64,000 bases of DNA from Bacteroidales bacterium (GCA_017554325.1 JAFZIP010000009.1:83484-147483), one strand, 5' to 3'; counted from the stretch's first letter, positions 28,523 to 37,201 are shown. A program made the numbers and translations. Notes: generated from the letters alone by a model not told the origin.

Positions 28523-28756
28523 ATGAGAGAGAAGATCATTAAGATTTTGACGGAACTCCGTCCGGAGTTTGACTTCACCCAAGAAGGTGTGAACTTTATT
28601 GAAGAAGGTATGTTGGATTCATTCGACATGGTGAACCTCGTCAGCGAACTGGATTCCACTTATGGTATCTCCATCGATGGAGTCGACATCCTGCCCGAGA
28701 ACTTTGCAACGGTGGATGCCATCGTGGCACTTTTGGTTAAAAATGGAGCAAAATAA
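28523..28756 (+). CDS. acyl carrier protein
   Basis: 77-residue carrier protein with the phosphopantetheine serine at S33 in GMLDSFDMVNLV (D-S-F form, common in DltC-like carriers). The ATG at 28523 gives MREKIIKIL, a normal first helix. It sits directly after the adenylation/GNAT pair and before the first KAS III, so it probably carries the starter unit. Confidence 0.88.
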   Translation: MREKIIKILTELRPEFDFTQEGVNFIEEGMLDSFDMVNLVSELDSTYGISIDGVDILPENFATVDAIVALLVKNGAK

Positions 28757-28762
28757 ACGCCC

Positions 28763-29827
28763 ATGGATTTCTTATTCAAACACAAACGAATTAGCGGCAT
28801 CCTCACCGTCCTGCCCCAAAAAGCGGTGAAATTTGAGGATGAGATGGCTAATTATAACTTTTCGCCTGCCAAGAGTATGAAGCTCAAGTTGGCGATGGGT
28901 TATAATGAGCATCGCATTGCCGCCCCAGGGCAGACCTCCTACGACTTCTGTCAGTTTGGTCTGCAATACCTCTTTGACAACAATCTGCTCAAGCCTGAGG
29001 AGATTGACGCTTTGCTTTTCGTGAGCCAGTCGCCCGACTATTTTATGCCTCCTACCAGCAACTTGTTGCATGGTCACTTTGGCTTGCGTCAGGATTGCCT
29101 CTGCATGGACATCAACCAAGGTTGTGCTGGTTTTGAGTTGGGTATGATTCAGGCATGTATGATGCTTGACCAACATGCCGTGAATAAAGTGGTGCTGCTC
29201 AATGCCGATGTGCTCAGCCCTAAGGTGAGCCCTCGCGACCGCAACAGCAAGCCTCTGATTGGTGATGCCGCAGCCATTACGGTGGTGGAACAGTGCGAAG
29301 CAGAGAATCCCATTTACGCCAACATCAAGATGGATGGCACAGGTGCCTTGGTGCTCAACATCCCTGCCGGTGGTTTCCGCTTGCCATGCTCGCCCGAAAC
29401 GGCTGTGATGGAAGAAGATGCCGCTGGCAACTTCCGCAGCAAGGACAACTTAGTGATGCAGGGTGACGATGTGTTCAACTTCGTGCAACGTGAGGTGCCT
29501 CCGATGATTGAGCATCTTTATGAGCAAAGCGGTGTTGACCGCAACGATGTGGATTGGTACATGTTCCACCAGCCCAACAAGTTTATGTTGAACAAACTGG
29601 CTGACAAGTTGGGCGTGCCTCGCGAAAAGATGCCCGCCAACATAGTGGAGAACTTCGGCAACGCCAGCGGTGTAACGGTGCCCACTAGTATCAGTTTCAA
29701 CCTTGGCGACCAGCTCTGTAACGATGAGATGCTACTTTGCATGGCCGGATTTGGTGTGGGTCTTACTTGGAGTTCAATTATGATGAAAGTAGGAAATTTA
29801 ATGTTTAATCAAATAATAGAATTATAA
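28763..29827 (+). CDS. 3-oxoacyl-ACP synthase III (KAS III)
   Basis: 354-residue thiolase-fold ketosynthase of the FabH type. Catalytic cysteine C121 in DINQGCAGFELG, histidine in MFHQPNKFM and asparagine in NFGNASGVTVP are all present, so it should be active. It would condense an acyl starter with malonyl- (or methylmalonyl-) ACP. Flanked by carrier proteins on both sides. G+C-rich codon choice compared with the second KAS III at 30066, so the two copies do not look like a recent tandem duplication. Confidence 0.9.
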   Translation: MDFLFKHKRISGILTVLPQKAVKFEDEMANYNFSPAKSMKLKLAMGYNEHRIAAPGQTSYDFCQFGLQYLFDNNLLKPEEIDALLFVSQSPDYFMPPTSNLLHGHFGLRQDCLCMDINQGCAGFELGMIQACMMLDQHAVNKVVLLNADVLSPKVSPRDRNSKPLIGDAAAITVVEQCEAENPIYANIKMDGTGALVLNIPAGGFRLPCSPETAVMEEDAAGNFRSKDNLVMQGDDVFNFVQREVPPMIEHLYEQSGVDRNDVDWYMFHQPNKFMLNKLADKLGVPREKMPANIVENFGNASGVTVPTSISFNLGDQLCNDEMLLCMAGFGVGLTWSSIMMKVGNLMFNQIIEL

Positions 29828-29829
29828 TT

Positions 29830-30060
29830 ATGGAATTGCAAGAATTTATCAACAACTTCGCTGAACAATTCGATGATATCGATGCATCAGCTCTTAACGG
29901 AAGCACAATTTTCAAAGATCTTGACGAATGGAATTCGCTGGTCGCTCTTTCAGTAATTGCCATGATTGACGAGGAGTATGATATTACCTTGAAAGGAAAC
30001 GACATTATAAGTGCTACAACTGTCGAGGATTTGTATAATATTGTGCAAAGCAAAAAGTAA
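29830..30060 (+). CDS. acyl carrier protein
   Basis: 76-residue carrier. Serine S36 lies in EWNSLVALSVIAMID, where the D of D-S-L is N. The helix II sequence resembles that of the carrier at 31889 more than the one at 28523. It begins three bases after KAS III-1 and ends six bases before KAS III-2. Its A+T-rich codons match the downstream rather than the upstream neighbour. Confidence 0.86.
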   Translation: MELQEFINNFAEQFDDIDASALNGSTIFKDLDEWNSLVALSVIAMIDEEYDITLKGNDIISATTVEDLYNIVQSKK

Positions 30061-30065
30061 CTAAT

Positions 30066-31106
30066 ATGGCTTTCATTGAGTTTAAGAATGTCCGTATTGC
30101 GGGAATATCAACAGGTGTGCCGAAACACATAGAGTACACCAAAGACAACCCAAATATATCATCGGAATACGATGCTGTTGATTTTATCAAATCAACGGGC
30201 GTAGAATCACGTCGTATTGATGATCGTTTTACAACGTCAGATTTGTGTTGTGCAGCAGCGGAACGTTTGATTGAGGACTTAAACTGGAATAAGAGTGAAA
30301 TTGAAGTATTAATATTTGTAACACAAGGACCAGATTATATTTGTCCAGCAACTGCTTGTATTATACAAGACCGCTTAGGATTAAGTAAAGAATGCTATGC
30401 CGCAGAGTTACCATTAGGTTGTTCTGGTTGGGTATATGGTTTAAGTTATGCCGCATCGTTGTTATCCACGGGTAATGTACGAAAAGCATTATTAATGGCT
30501 GGTGATTCTAAATTTATTATGCCTATTCCCGATCAATTGTCTTCCCATGCTGGAACGGTTACTGCGTTGGAATATGAAGAAGGTAACGATGGCTTCAAAT
30601 TTCATTTTGGCACTGACGGCAGTGGATGGGATGCAATTTACATTCCTGATGGTGGAGCACGAAATGGTGTTACTCCAAAATCATTTGAATTGGAAGAGAT
30701 AAATGGGAAGCAGATGTGCCGATTGCAGTCTCGTATGAATGGTATGGACGTGTTCGCTTTTGCAATTTCTACAGCACCAAAATCAATTAAAAAAACACTT
30801 GAGCATTACGGTGTTACGATGGAAGATATTGATTACTGCATTCTTCATCAAGCCAATTTGCAAATAGATGAAATAATAAGAGGAAAGCTGAAATTACCAC
30901 CGGAAAAAGTTCCTTATAGCCTTCATGTATTTGGAAATACATCTTCAGCAACAATACCAATTACAATCAATACTCAATTAAAAGGTAAAATCGAGAATAA
31001 ACCAACAAGGTTTATTTGTTGCGGTTTTGGAATTGGTTTGTCGTGGGGTACGGTTCTCTTTAATACTGATAACATAGTTTTGTCTAACCTTGTAGAACTA
31101 GATTGA
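30066..31106 (+). CDS. 3-oxoacyl-ACP synthase III (KAS III), second copy
   Basis: 346-residue FabH-type ketosynthase with catalytic C119 (LPLGCSGWVYGL), histidine in CILHQANLQ and asparagine in VFGNTSSATIP. Complete active site. Only distantly similar to KAS III-1, with an A+T-rich reading frame, so the second condensation (or a different starter) may have been acquired separately. Overlaps the reading frame start of the SDR gene closely. Confidence 0.9.
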   Translation: MAFIEFKNVRIAGISTGVPKHIEYTKDNPNISSEYDAVDFIKSTGVESRRIDDRFTTSDLCCAAAERLIEDLNWNKSEIEVLIFVTQGPDYICPATACIIQDRLGLSKECYAAELPLGCSGWVYGLSYAASLLSTGNVRKALLMAGDSKFIMPIPDQLSSHAGTVTALEYEEGNDGFKFHFGTDGSGWDAIYIPDGGARNGVTPKSFELEEINGKQMCRLQSRMNGMDVFAFAISTAPKSIKKTLEHYGVTMEDIDYCILHQANLQIDEIIRGKLKLPPEKVPYSLHVFGNTSSATIPITINTQLKGKIENKPTRFICCGFGIGLSWGTVLFNTDNIVLSNLVELD

Positions 31107-31111
31107 TTATT

Positions 31112-31867
31112 ATGACTTACAATCCTTATTCTCTGGAAGGGAAAACAGTGCTTGTAACAGGTGCATCTTCAGGTATTGGTCAATCAACAGCCATAGAATG
31201 CTCTAAAATGGGGGCAAGTGTTATCCTAACAGGAAGAAATGAAGAAAGACTTTCATTAACGTTAGAAAAATTAGAAGGGACAGGTCATTCTATGATAGTG
31301 GCAAATCTTGATGATGAAACTGAAATTGAAAAAATAGTAGAGATGGCTTCTCAACTCAATGGATGTGTTTGTAATGCGGGTATTGGACTTGGAACAAAGC
31401 CAGCGGTGTTTTATAAGAAAAAGGAGTTGGAACAAATTTTTACCACCAATACAATTTCCTCTATATTGTTATTAAAAGGTCTAGTTAAAAGAAAAAAACT
31501 TATAAACCCTTCGTCTGTTGTTTTTACATCTTCTATAGAAGGTAATGCAATAACAACTATCGGGAATGGTATGTATGGTATGTCAAAAGCAGCGTTGACT
31601 GCTTACGCCAAAACAGTTGCTTTAGAATTAGCTCCCAAAGGAATTAGATGTAATGTGGTTACTCCTGGAATGGTAAAAACCCCTCTTACTGCACCAACAG
31701 GAGAACTGACACAAGAACAATTAGATGCAGATGCGGCAAAATACCCATTGGGACGTTATGGCAATCCGCAAGATATTGCATGGGGTATCATATATTTGTT
31801 ATCAGATGCTGCGTGCTGGATAACAGGAACGGTATTGAAAATTGATGGAGGAATAACATTAGTATAA
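31112..31867 (+). CDS. SDR-family 3-oxoacyl-ACP reductase (FabG-like)
   Basis: 251-residue short-chain dehydrogenase/reductase. TGASSGIGQSTA (nucleotide site, residues about 16-27), CNAGIGLG, and the Y-x3-K pair in MYGMSKAAL are present; TGTVLKIDGG ends the fold. It should reduce the 3-oxo group made by the KAS III next to it using NAD(P)H. Starts at ATG 31112 since the upstream TTG lies in the previous gene. Confidence 0.88.
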   Translation: MTYNPYSLEGKTVLVTGASSGIGQSTAIECSKMGASVILTGRNEERLSLTLEKLEGTGHSMIVANLDDETEIEKIVEMASQLNGCVCNAGIGLGTKPAVFYKKKELEQIFTTNTISSILLLKGLVKRKKLINPSSVVFTSSIEGNAITTIGNGMYGMSKAALTAYAKTVALELAPKGIRCNVVTPGMVKTPLTAPTGELTQEQLDADAAKYPLGRYGNPQDIAWGIIYLLSDAACWITGTVLKIDGGITLV

Positions 31868-31888
31868 TCATTTAATAAACTGAAAAAA

Positions 31889-32104
31889 ATGGAAGAATTA
31901 GTTTCAAAATTGTCTGAAATCTTGGAAGTTGATAATTTGGATGTCACCAAGAAATTCACGGATTACGAAGAATGGGATTCATTGGCAGGCTTGTCCATCT
32001 TGGCTTTGCTGGATTCCGACTACAACACTACAATGAGCGGCAAGGAAGTGGCAGCTTTCGACAGCATTGAGGCTTTTTGTAAAGAAGTATTGTCACGTCA
32101 GTAA
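31889..32104 (+). CDS. acyl carrier protein
   Basis: 71-residue carrier with S31 in EEWDSLAGLSILALLD, a normal D-S-L site. Third carrier of the cluster and fourth in the window. It stands between two SDR genes and probably shuttles the growing acyl chain between the KAS III and the reductases. Confidence 0.86.
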   Translation: MEELVSKLSEILEVDNLDVTKKFTDYEEWDSLAGLSILALLDSDYNTTMSGKEVAAFDSIEAFCKEVLSRQ

Positions 32105-32116
32105 TTACTTGCGCTT

Positions 32117-32845
32117 ATGGAACGCTTTACACTGATTACTGGGGCTTCCTCGGGCATGGGTGCATTGTGTGCCAAGCATTTTTCCGGTTCTCATAGGCTG
32201 ATTATGGCCAGTGAGAATTTGGAGATGCTGCAAGATGTACTGAAAGAATGTGACCATCCAGAGAACCATATCCTTTGGCATTGCAACTTCGCTACAGAGC
32301 GTGAAAACATTGTGCAGTCGCTTACTGACTTGTTGAAACAGCACGATGCCGTTGTTGACCAGTATGTGCATTTTGCTGGTCTTACCAAATTATTGCCGCT
32401 CAAAACCTTCTCGATTCCGAACATCGACCTAATCTTCAATGTCAACTTCTTTTCCATTTTGGAAATTATGAAGGCATTGCTGAAGAAATCGAATGCCAAG
32501 GCGTTAAGCAATGTGGTGCTGATCTCAGCCTTGGTGAGTGAACGAGGCAATGTGGGCAATTCTATCTATGCCGCCTCAAAAGGTGCCATGAATTCCTTGG
32601 TATATACGTTGGCGCGCGAGTTGGCTCCCAAAATCCGTATCAATGCCTTGCTCCCTGGTGCCATTGAAACTCCGATGAGCAAGAACTTAGATGCGGACTA
32701 CATTGCCGAAATGACCAAAGACACTCCTCTTGGATGGGGTCAACCGCAGGATGTGATCAACTATGTTGAATTTTTGCTGAGTGACAAAGCCAAGTGGATT
32801 ACTGGCCAAACCCTGTTTGTAGACGGTGGACGTAGTACGAAATAA
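32117..32845 (+). CDS. SDR-family reductase, second copy
   Basis: 242-residue short-chain dehydrogenase. TGASSGMGALCAK, the VDQYVHFAG region (NAG replaced by HFAG) and SIYAASKGAMNSL with Y-x3-K are visible; the C-terminal TGQTLFVDGG is standard. The change of the NAG motif to HFAG is unusual but the catalytic pair is intact. Probably reduces a 3-oxo or other keto group on the carrier-bound chain. Confidence 0.85.
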   Translation: MERFTLITGASSGMGALCAKHFSGSHRLIMASENLEMLQDVLKECDHPENHILWHCNFATERENIVQSLTDLLKQHDAVVDQYVHFAGLTKLLPLKTFSIPNIDLIFNVNFFSILEIMKALLKKSNAKALSNVVLISALVSERGNVGNSIYAASKGAMNSLVYTLARELAPKIRINALLPGAIETPMSKNLDADYIAEMTKDTPLGWGQPQDVINYVEFLLSDKAKWITGQTLFVDGGRSTK

Positions 32846-32851
32846 ATAAAA

Positions 32852-33712
32852 ATGAATGATATGAACGAAGTAAATCTATTCTTAGCAAAAGACGGTAAAT
32901 GGGTTACCAATAAGACGATGATAGAGACGTTGCTCTCATTGGGTGCCGACAAGTGTGATACGCTTTATATCCATACTTCTCTATCTTTCGGACAACCCAA
33001 TCCGCAGCTGAAAAAGTCAGTAATGCTTAATGAACTGTTGAATGTGATCAAGGCTTTAGGTGTAAAGACCATCTGTATGCCAACTTTCACCTTCAGTTTC
33101 TGCAATGGCTTGGACTATAACCCTGTCACCTCCGCATCACGCATGGGTGTGCTGAACGAGTTCTTTCGAAAGCAGGAAGGCGTTATCCGTTCTGCTGACC
33201 CGTTGATGTCGGTAGCCTTGATGGGCGAGGACAAAGACTTGGTGACGGGCATTGGTCACGTGTCATGTGGGGAAAACTCCACTTTTGACAAGTTGCGCCA
33301 TCGCGAAAATGTGAAGTTCTTGTTCCTTGGCCCGAAGATTGGCGACTGCCTCACTTATATGCATTATATGGAATGGCTCTATACGGTAGATTATCGCTAT
33401 AATCGTGTGTTCCGTGGCAATGTTACCATTGGTGACAAAACTTCCGTTGAAGAGTACGCTCTTTTTGTACGCTACAAGAGCGTCATTCCTAACACAGCTT
33501 CGTATGATTACGAGCAGAGGATGTACGATAATGGTACGGCTTTCATTGCTCAATGTGGTGATGGTACCATCTCAATCGTTGATGAGAAAAATGCTTCAGA
33601 GGAATACAAGAAGTGCTTGGATGAGAACCCTTATTATTTCGTGGATTTCGAGAATGGTGTTTTTGTAAAGGACAAGACCTTCAAGCTTGACCACGAAATG
33701 GTGGCGATGTGA
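32852..33712 (+). CDS. AAC(3)-family N-acyltransferase
   Basis: 286-residue protein of the aminoglycoside 3-N-acetyltransferase family. Signature elements are the LYIHTSLSFG start, ICMPTFTFSFC, and the R-SADPLMSVALMG and GENSTFDKL segments that hold the acyl-pantetheine site. In biosynthetic loci such proteins N-acylate sugars rather than confer resistance. Placed after the carrier/SDR set, it is a good candidate for the transfer of the finished acyl group from carrier protein to an amino sugar (inference). The stop overlaps the next start (TGATG). Confidence 0.82.
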   Translation: MNDMNEVNLFLAKDGKWVTNKTMIETLLSLGADKCDTLYIHTSLSFGQPNPQLKKSVMLNELLNVIKALGVKTICMPTFTFSFCNGLDYNPVTSASRMGVLNEFFRKQEGVIRSADPLMSVALMGEDKDLVTGIGHVSCGENSTFDKLRHRENVKFLFLGPKIGDCLTYMHYMEWLYTVDYRYNRVFRGNVTIGDKTSVEEYALFVRYKSVIPNTASYDYEQRMYDNGTAFIAQCGDGTISIVDEKNASEEYKKCLDENPYYFVDFENGVFVKDKTFKLDHEMVAM

Positions 33713-34362
33713 TGTTGACAGTTCATCAAATCATCAATTCCCCCGTTCCGTCCAATTGTTTTGTTCTATACGACAAAACGGTGTGCAGTGATTGCATTAT
33801 TGTTGACCCTGGAAGTAAATCAGACGAGGAGCTTTTTGTTTTTCTGGAAGAACAAGGATTGACACCCAAGTACGTCATTCTCACCCATGAACATTTTGAT
33901 CATTGCTGGGGGGTGAACGAATTGGTTGAACGGTATCATATTCCTATCGTTTGTTCTGCTTTGTGTGCTGAGTGCATTAAATTTGAAAAACGGAATTGTT
34001 CGGTCTTCTACGATAATAAGGAACGATTCGTAATTACAAGCCAAACAATTAGTGTTGAGTCTTTAATCTATGTGTTGCCTTTCTGCGACACTGAATTACG
34101 CTTTTTTAACTCGCCAGGTCATACCAATGCAAGTGTTTGCTTTACGGTTGGTAAAAATCTTTTCACTGGCGATACTCTGATAAAAGGTTTACGGACAGTT
34201 ACTAAGCTACCGACTGGTTCAGCGGCAAAGTTGCAAGAAACCAAAGAAATATTACAAGACCTGCAAGGCAAAGGATATATGGTATATCCTGGGCATGGTG
34301 ATTTGTTTGAATTGGATGGATATGATTTGGACTTGATGGTTAAGGGAGAAGTTCCCAAATAG
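33712..34362 (+). CDS. metallo-beta-lactamase-fold hydrolase
   Basis: 216-residue glyoxalase II-like hydrolase with the zinc motif THEHFDHCWG (H-x-H-x-D-H), the third histidine in SPGHTNASVCF, GDTL and the final YPGHGDLF. The whole metal site is present. In this cluster a thioesterase role, releasing or editing an acyl thioester, is plausible. It may equally be a general hydrolase carried along. Confidence 0.8.
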   Translation: MLTVHQIINSPVPSNCFVLYDKTVCSDCIIVDPGSKSDEELFVFLEEQGLTPKYVILTHEHFDHCWGVNELVERYHIPIVCSALCAECIKFEKRNCSVFYDNKERFVITSQTISVESLIYVLPFCDTELRFFNSPGHTNASVCFTVGKNLFTGDTLIKGLRTVTKLPTGSAAKLQETKEILQDLQGKGYMVYPGHGDLFELDGYDLDLMVKGEVPK

Positions 34363-34369
34363 AATAACA

Positions 34370-35917
34370 ATGAACAAAGAAAAAATAGAAGCTCTAAAAG
34401 AGCGCACCAAGCAGCTGCTGCTGGGTGGCGGCGAGGCTGCTTTGCAAAAGCAGCGCGATGCGGGCAAAATGACGGCTCGCGAAAGAATCGATGCCCTGCT
34501 CGACCCCGATTCGTTCCAAGAACTGGGCCTGTTTGTGAAACACCAGTGCCACGACTTCGGCATGGACAAGAAGGAAATGACAGCCGACGGTGTGGTTACG
34601 GGCATTGGCACCATCGAAGGCCGCCCAGTATGCGTGTATGCGCAGGACTTTTCTGTTGCTGGCGGCTCGCTGGGTTTGTCACATGCCCGTAAGATTACCA
34701 AAATTATGGACATTGCCATGGACATGAAGGTGCCGTGCATTGGCATCAACGACTCGGGTGGTGCCCGCATCCAGGAGGGCATCAACGCCCTGGCGGGTTA
34801 CGGTGAGATTTTCTACCACAACACGGCGGCATCGGGAGTTATTCCGCAAATATCGGTGATTCTCGGTCCGTGTGCGGGTGGCGCGGTCTATTCCCCCGCC
34901 TTGACCGACTTCGTCTTTGTTGTGGATAAGGTTTCAAAGATGTTTATTACCGGCCCGGAAGTCATCAAAACTGTGCTGGGCGAGGAGATTGGCATGGAGG
35001 AGCTGGGTGGCGCACGCGTTCATGCCGAAACCACCGGCAATGCCCATTTCTTTGCCAATAGTGAGTTGGAGTGTTTTGCTCAAATAAGAAAACTTCTTTC
35101 GCTCATTCCGCACAGCAATGAGAAGCAAACTGAAGATCGTCGTCCTGCCTGCGAGCCTAAAGCTGAGTATGCCGACATCTGCAAGTTTGTGCCAGATGAT
35201 CCACGTCAGCCTTTTGATGTACGCAACATCGTGTTAGGCGTCCTCGATGATAGCGATTTCCTTGAAGTGCATCAGGGTTTTGCCCAGAACGCTGTGGTAG
35301 GCTTTGGTCGCCTGAACGGGCAAACCGTGGGCGTGATTGCCAACCAGCCTATGGTGCTGGCAGGTGTGTTGGACATCGACTCCAGCGACAAGATTGCCCG
35401 CTTTATCCGTTACTGCGACTCGTTCAACATCCCGCTCATCACCTTCGAAGACATGCCTGGCTATTTGCCCGGTGTAGATCAGGAACATGCCGGCATCATC
35501 CGCCACGGTGCCAAGGTGTTGTATGCCTATTGCGAGGCCACGGTGCCGAAGCTGACGGTGATTATGCGCAAGGCCTACGGTGGCGGCTACATCGCCATGT
35601 GCTCGCGCCACATGAAGGCCGACTTTGTGTATGCTTGGCCTACGGCCGAGATTGCCGTGATGGGTCCTGTCGGTGCCGCCAACATCATCTTCCGCAAGGA
35701 AATCAAGGAGGCAGCCGACCCAGTGGCCATGCGTGAGCAGAAGATTGAGGAATACAAGGACAAGTTTGCCAACCCCTACGTGGCGGCTGGATATGGCTAT
35801 GTGGATGCTGTCATCAATCCTGACGATACCCGCAAATACCTCATCCAGGCCCTCACCATTGCCCAAAACAAGCATGTAGAACCGAGGAAGAAGAAACACG
35901 GGAACCCACCATTTTAA
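34370..35917 (+). CDS. acyl-CoA carboxylase carboxyltransferase (beta) subunit
   Basis: 515-residue crotonase-fold carboxyltransferase of the propionyl-CoA carboxylase beta / MmdA type. It has KMTARERIDALLD near the N-terminus, the acyl-CoA oxyanion region GINDSGGARIQEG and GPCAGGAVYSPA, and the biotin-side PGYLPGVDQEHAGIIRHGAK with AYGGGYIAMCS in the second half. No biotin carboxylase gene is in the cluster, so carboxylated biotin must come from elsewhere, or the enzyme works as a decarboxylase. Likely supplies malonyl- or methylmalonyl-thioester for the KAS III steps. Strongly G+C-rich for the window. Confidence 0.88.
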   Translation: MNKEKIEALKERTKQLLLGGGEAALQKQRDAGKMTARERIDALLDPDSFQELGLFVKHQCHDFGMDKKEMTADGVVTGIGTIEGRPVCVYAQDFSVAGGSLGLSHARKITKIMDIAMDMKVPCIGINDSGGARIQEGINALAGYGEIFYHNTAASGVIPQISVILGPCAGGAVYSPALTDFVFVVDKVSKMFITGPEVIKTVLGEEIGMEELGGARVHAETTGNAHFFANSELECFAQIRKLLSLIPHSNEKQTEDRRPACEPKAEYADICKFVPDDPRQPFDVRNIVLGVLDDSDFLEVHQGFAQNAVVGFGRLNGQTVGVIANQPMVLAGVLDIDSSDKIARFIRYCDSFNIPLITFEDMPGYLPGVDQEHAGIIRHGAKVLYAYCEATVPKLTVIMRKAYGGGYIAMCSRHMKADFVYAWPTAEIAVMGPVGAANIIFRKEIKEAADPVAMREQKIEEYKDKFANPYVAAGYGYVDAVINPDDTRKYLIQALTIAQNKHVEPRKKKHGNPPF

Positions 35918-35918
35918 A

Positions 35919-35954
35919 GTTAAGAGTTGAGAGTTAAAAGTTCATAGTTGAAGT
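35919..35954. repeat. AGAGTTGAGAGTTAAAAGTT-type intergenic repeat
   Basis: The whole spacer between the carboxyltransferase and the biotin protein is made of degenerate 8-9 base units (gttaagagttgagagttaaa and following). Repeats of this kind are common between genes in Bacteroidales. A related GGTTAGA array lies inside the aminotransferase gene at 5782-5808. No regulatory role can be read. Confidence 0.7.
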
Positions 35955-36251
35955 ATGGAAGTATTAAGACTTGAAAGTGGCGACTATCAGACCCAGTTGA
36001 CGATGAAGTTTCTGAAACGCAAGCCCTATCAGAAGCCGCAAAACATTGTCTCCGCAGCCATTCCTGGCACTATCATGGAGGTGTTGGTGAAGGAAGGCCA
36101 ACAGGTGAGGCGCGGCGATGCCCTATGCATTCTCGATTCAATGAAAATGAACAACACTATTTGCGCATCCGACCATGGTGTGGTAAAGAAAGTGTATATC
36201 GTAGTTGGCCAATCGGTTGGCAAAGATGCCCCAATGGTAGAATTTGAATAA
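35955..36251 (+). CDS. biotin carboxyl carrier protein
   Basis: 98-residue biotinyl-domain protein. Biotinylation lysine is K64 in ILDSMKMNN (variant of the AMKM motif with S-M-K-M), preceded by the IPGTIMEVLVKEGQQVRRGDAL hairpin and followed by VVKKVYIVVGQSV. It pairs with the carboxyltransferase upstream. Its N-terminal 30 residues are short, so it lacks the long alanine/proline linker of many carriers. Confidence 0.88.
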   Translation: MEVLRLESGDYQTQLTMKFLKRKPYQKPQNIVSAAIPGTIMEVLVKEGQQVRRGDALCILDSMKMNNTICASDHGVVKKVYIVVGQSVGKDAPMVEFE

Positions 36252-36258
36252 AGCAATT

Positions 36259-37131
36259 ATGGCAAAAGCATTTGTATTCCCAGGTCAGGGGGCCCAATTT
36301 GTTGGAATGGGCAAAGACCTTTATGACAGCAATCCTAAAGCAAGAGAGTTGTTCGATAAAGCCAATGAAATTCTTGGCTATCGTATCACCGATATTATGT
36401 TCAATGGAACGGATGAAGATCTGAAGCAGACTAAAGTAACTCAACCTGCTGTGTTCCTTCATTCTGTAATCACTGCTCTTTGCATGGATGACTTCCATCC
36501 CGATATGGTAGCCGGCCACTCTTTGGGAGAGTTCTCAGCTCTTGTAGCGGCTGGTGCATTAACATTTGAAGATGGTCTCCGTTTGGTTTATGCCCGTGCT
36601 ATGGCCATGCAGAAAGCCTGCGAAGCAGCCCCTTCCACCATGGCAGCCATCATCAACCTGCCTGACGAAACTATTGAGCAGATTTGCGCTGAAATCAGCA
36701 AGAATGGTCAAGTGGTGGTTCCTGCCAATTACAACAGCCCTGGCCAAGTGGTTATTTCTGGCAATGTGGAAGCTATCAAGGAAGCCTGCACCAAGTTGAA
36801 AGAGGCTGGTGCAAAGCGTGCTTTGCCCTTGGCAGTAGGTGGCGCATTCCATTCTCCATTGATGGAACCCGCCCGCATCGAGTTGGCTGCTGCAATAGAG
36901 AAGGCTCCTGTCTGCAAGCCTATCTGCCCAGTTTATCAGAACGTGGATGCACTGCCGCACACCGATCCAGTGGAAATCAAGGATAACTTGCTGAAGCAGC
37001 TCACAGCTCCCGTCCGCTGGACTCAGAGCGTCATCAATATGATCAACGACGGCATGACAGAGTTTATGGAGTGTGGTCCGGGAACAGTTTTGACAGGACT
37101 CATTGGAAGAATTCAAAAATCTTTAGAATAA
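36259..37131 (+). CDS. malonyl-CoA:ACP acyltransferase (FabD-like)
   Basis: 290-residue acyltransferase. GQGAQFVGMGKDL, the nucleophile S88 in AGHSLGEFSALVAAGAL and the histidine in GGAFHSPLM are intact, as is the final GPGTVLTGLIGRI. It loads extender units on the carrier proteins of the cluster. Bacteroidales normally also have a housekeeping FabD, so this copy is likely dedicated to the locus, perhaps for methylmalonyl or another unusual extender. Confidence 0.88.
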   Translation: MAKAFVFPGQGAQFVGMGKDLYDSNPKARELFDKANEILGYRITDIMFNGTDEDLKQTKVTQPAVFLHSVITALCMDDFHPDMVAGHSLGEFSALVAAGALTFEDGLRLVYARAMAMQKACEAAPSTMAAIINLPDETIEQICAEISKNGQVVVPANYNSPGQVVISGNVEAIKEACTKLKEAGAKRALPLAVGGAFHSPLMEPARIELAAAIEKAPVCKPICPVYQNVDALPHTDPVEIKDNLLKQLTAPVRWTQSVINMINDGMTEFMECGPGTVLTGLIGRIQKSLE

Positions 37132-37201
37132 AAGGCAAACAAAAGAAATCACTTGTGCTTGGCTCATATGAGCGAGGCAGGACTTGAATAAACGGCAAAC
37201 A
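37126..37201. repeat. 16-base direct repeat pair, 60 bases apart
   Basis: 37126-37141 and 37186-37201 match at 15 of 16 bases (gaataaa-a/c-ggcaaaca). The first copy spans the end of the FabD-like gene, the second starts the truncated acetyltransferase. This is consistent with a short duplication or a deletion between repeats that removed the 5' end of the acetyltransferase. Confidence 0.6.

Noticed and set aside
32852..33712. Aminoglycoside resistance gene
   Set aside because: AAC(3)-family signatures are present, but the operon of carrier proteins and reductases points to N-acylation in biosynthesis; there is no resistance context.
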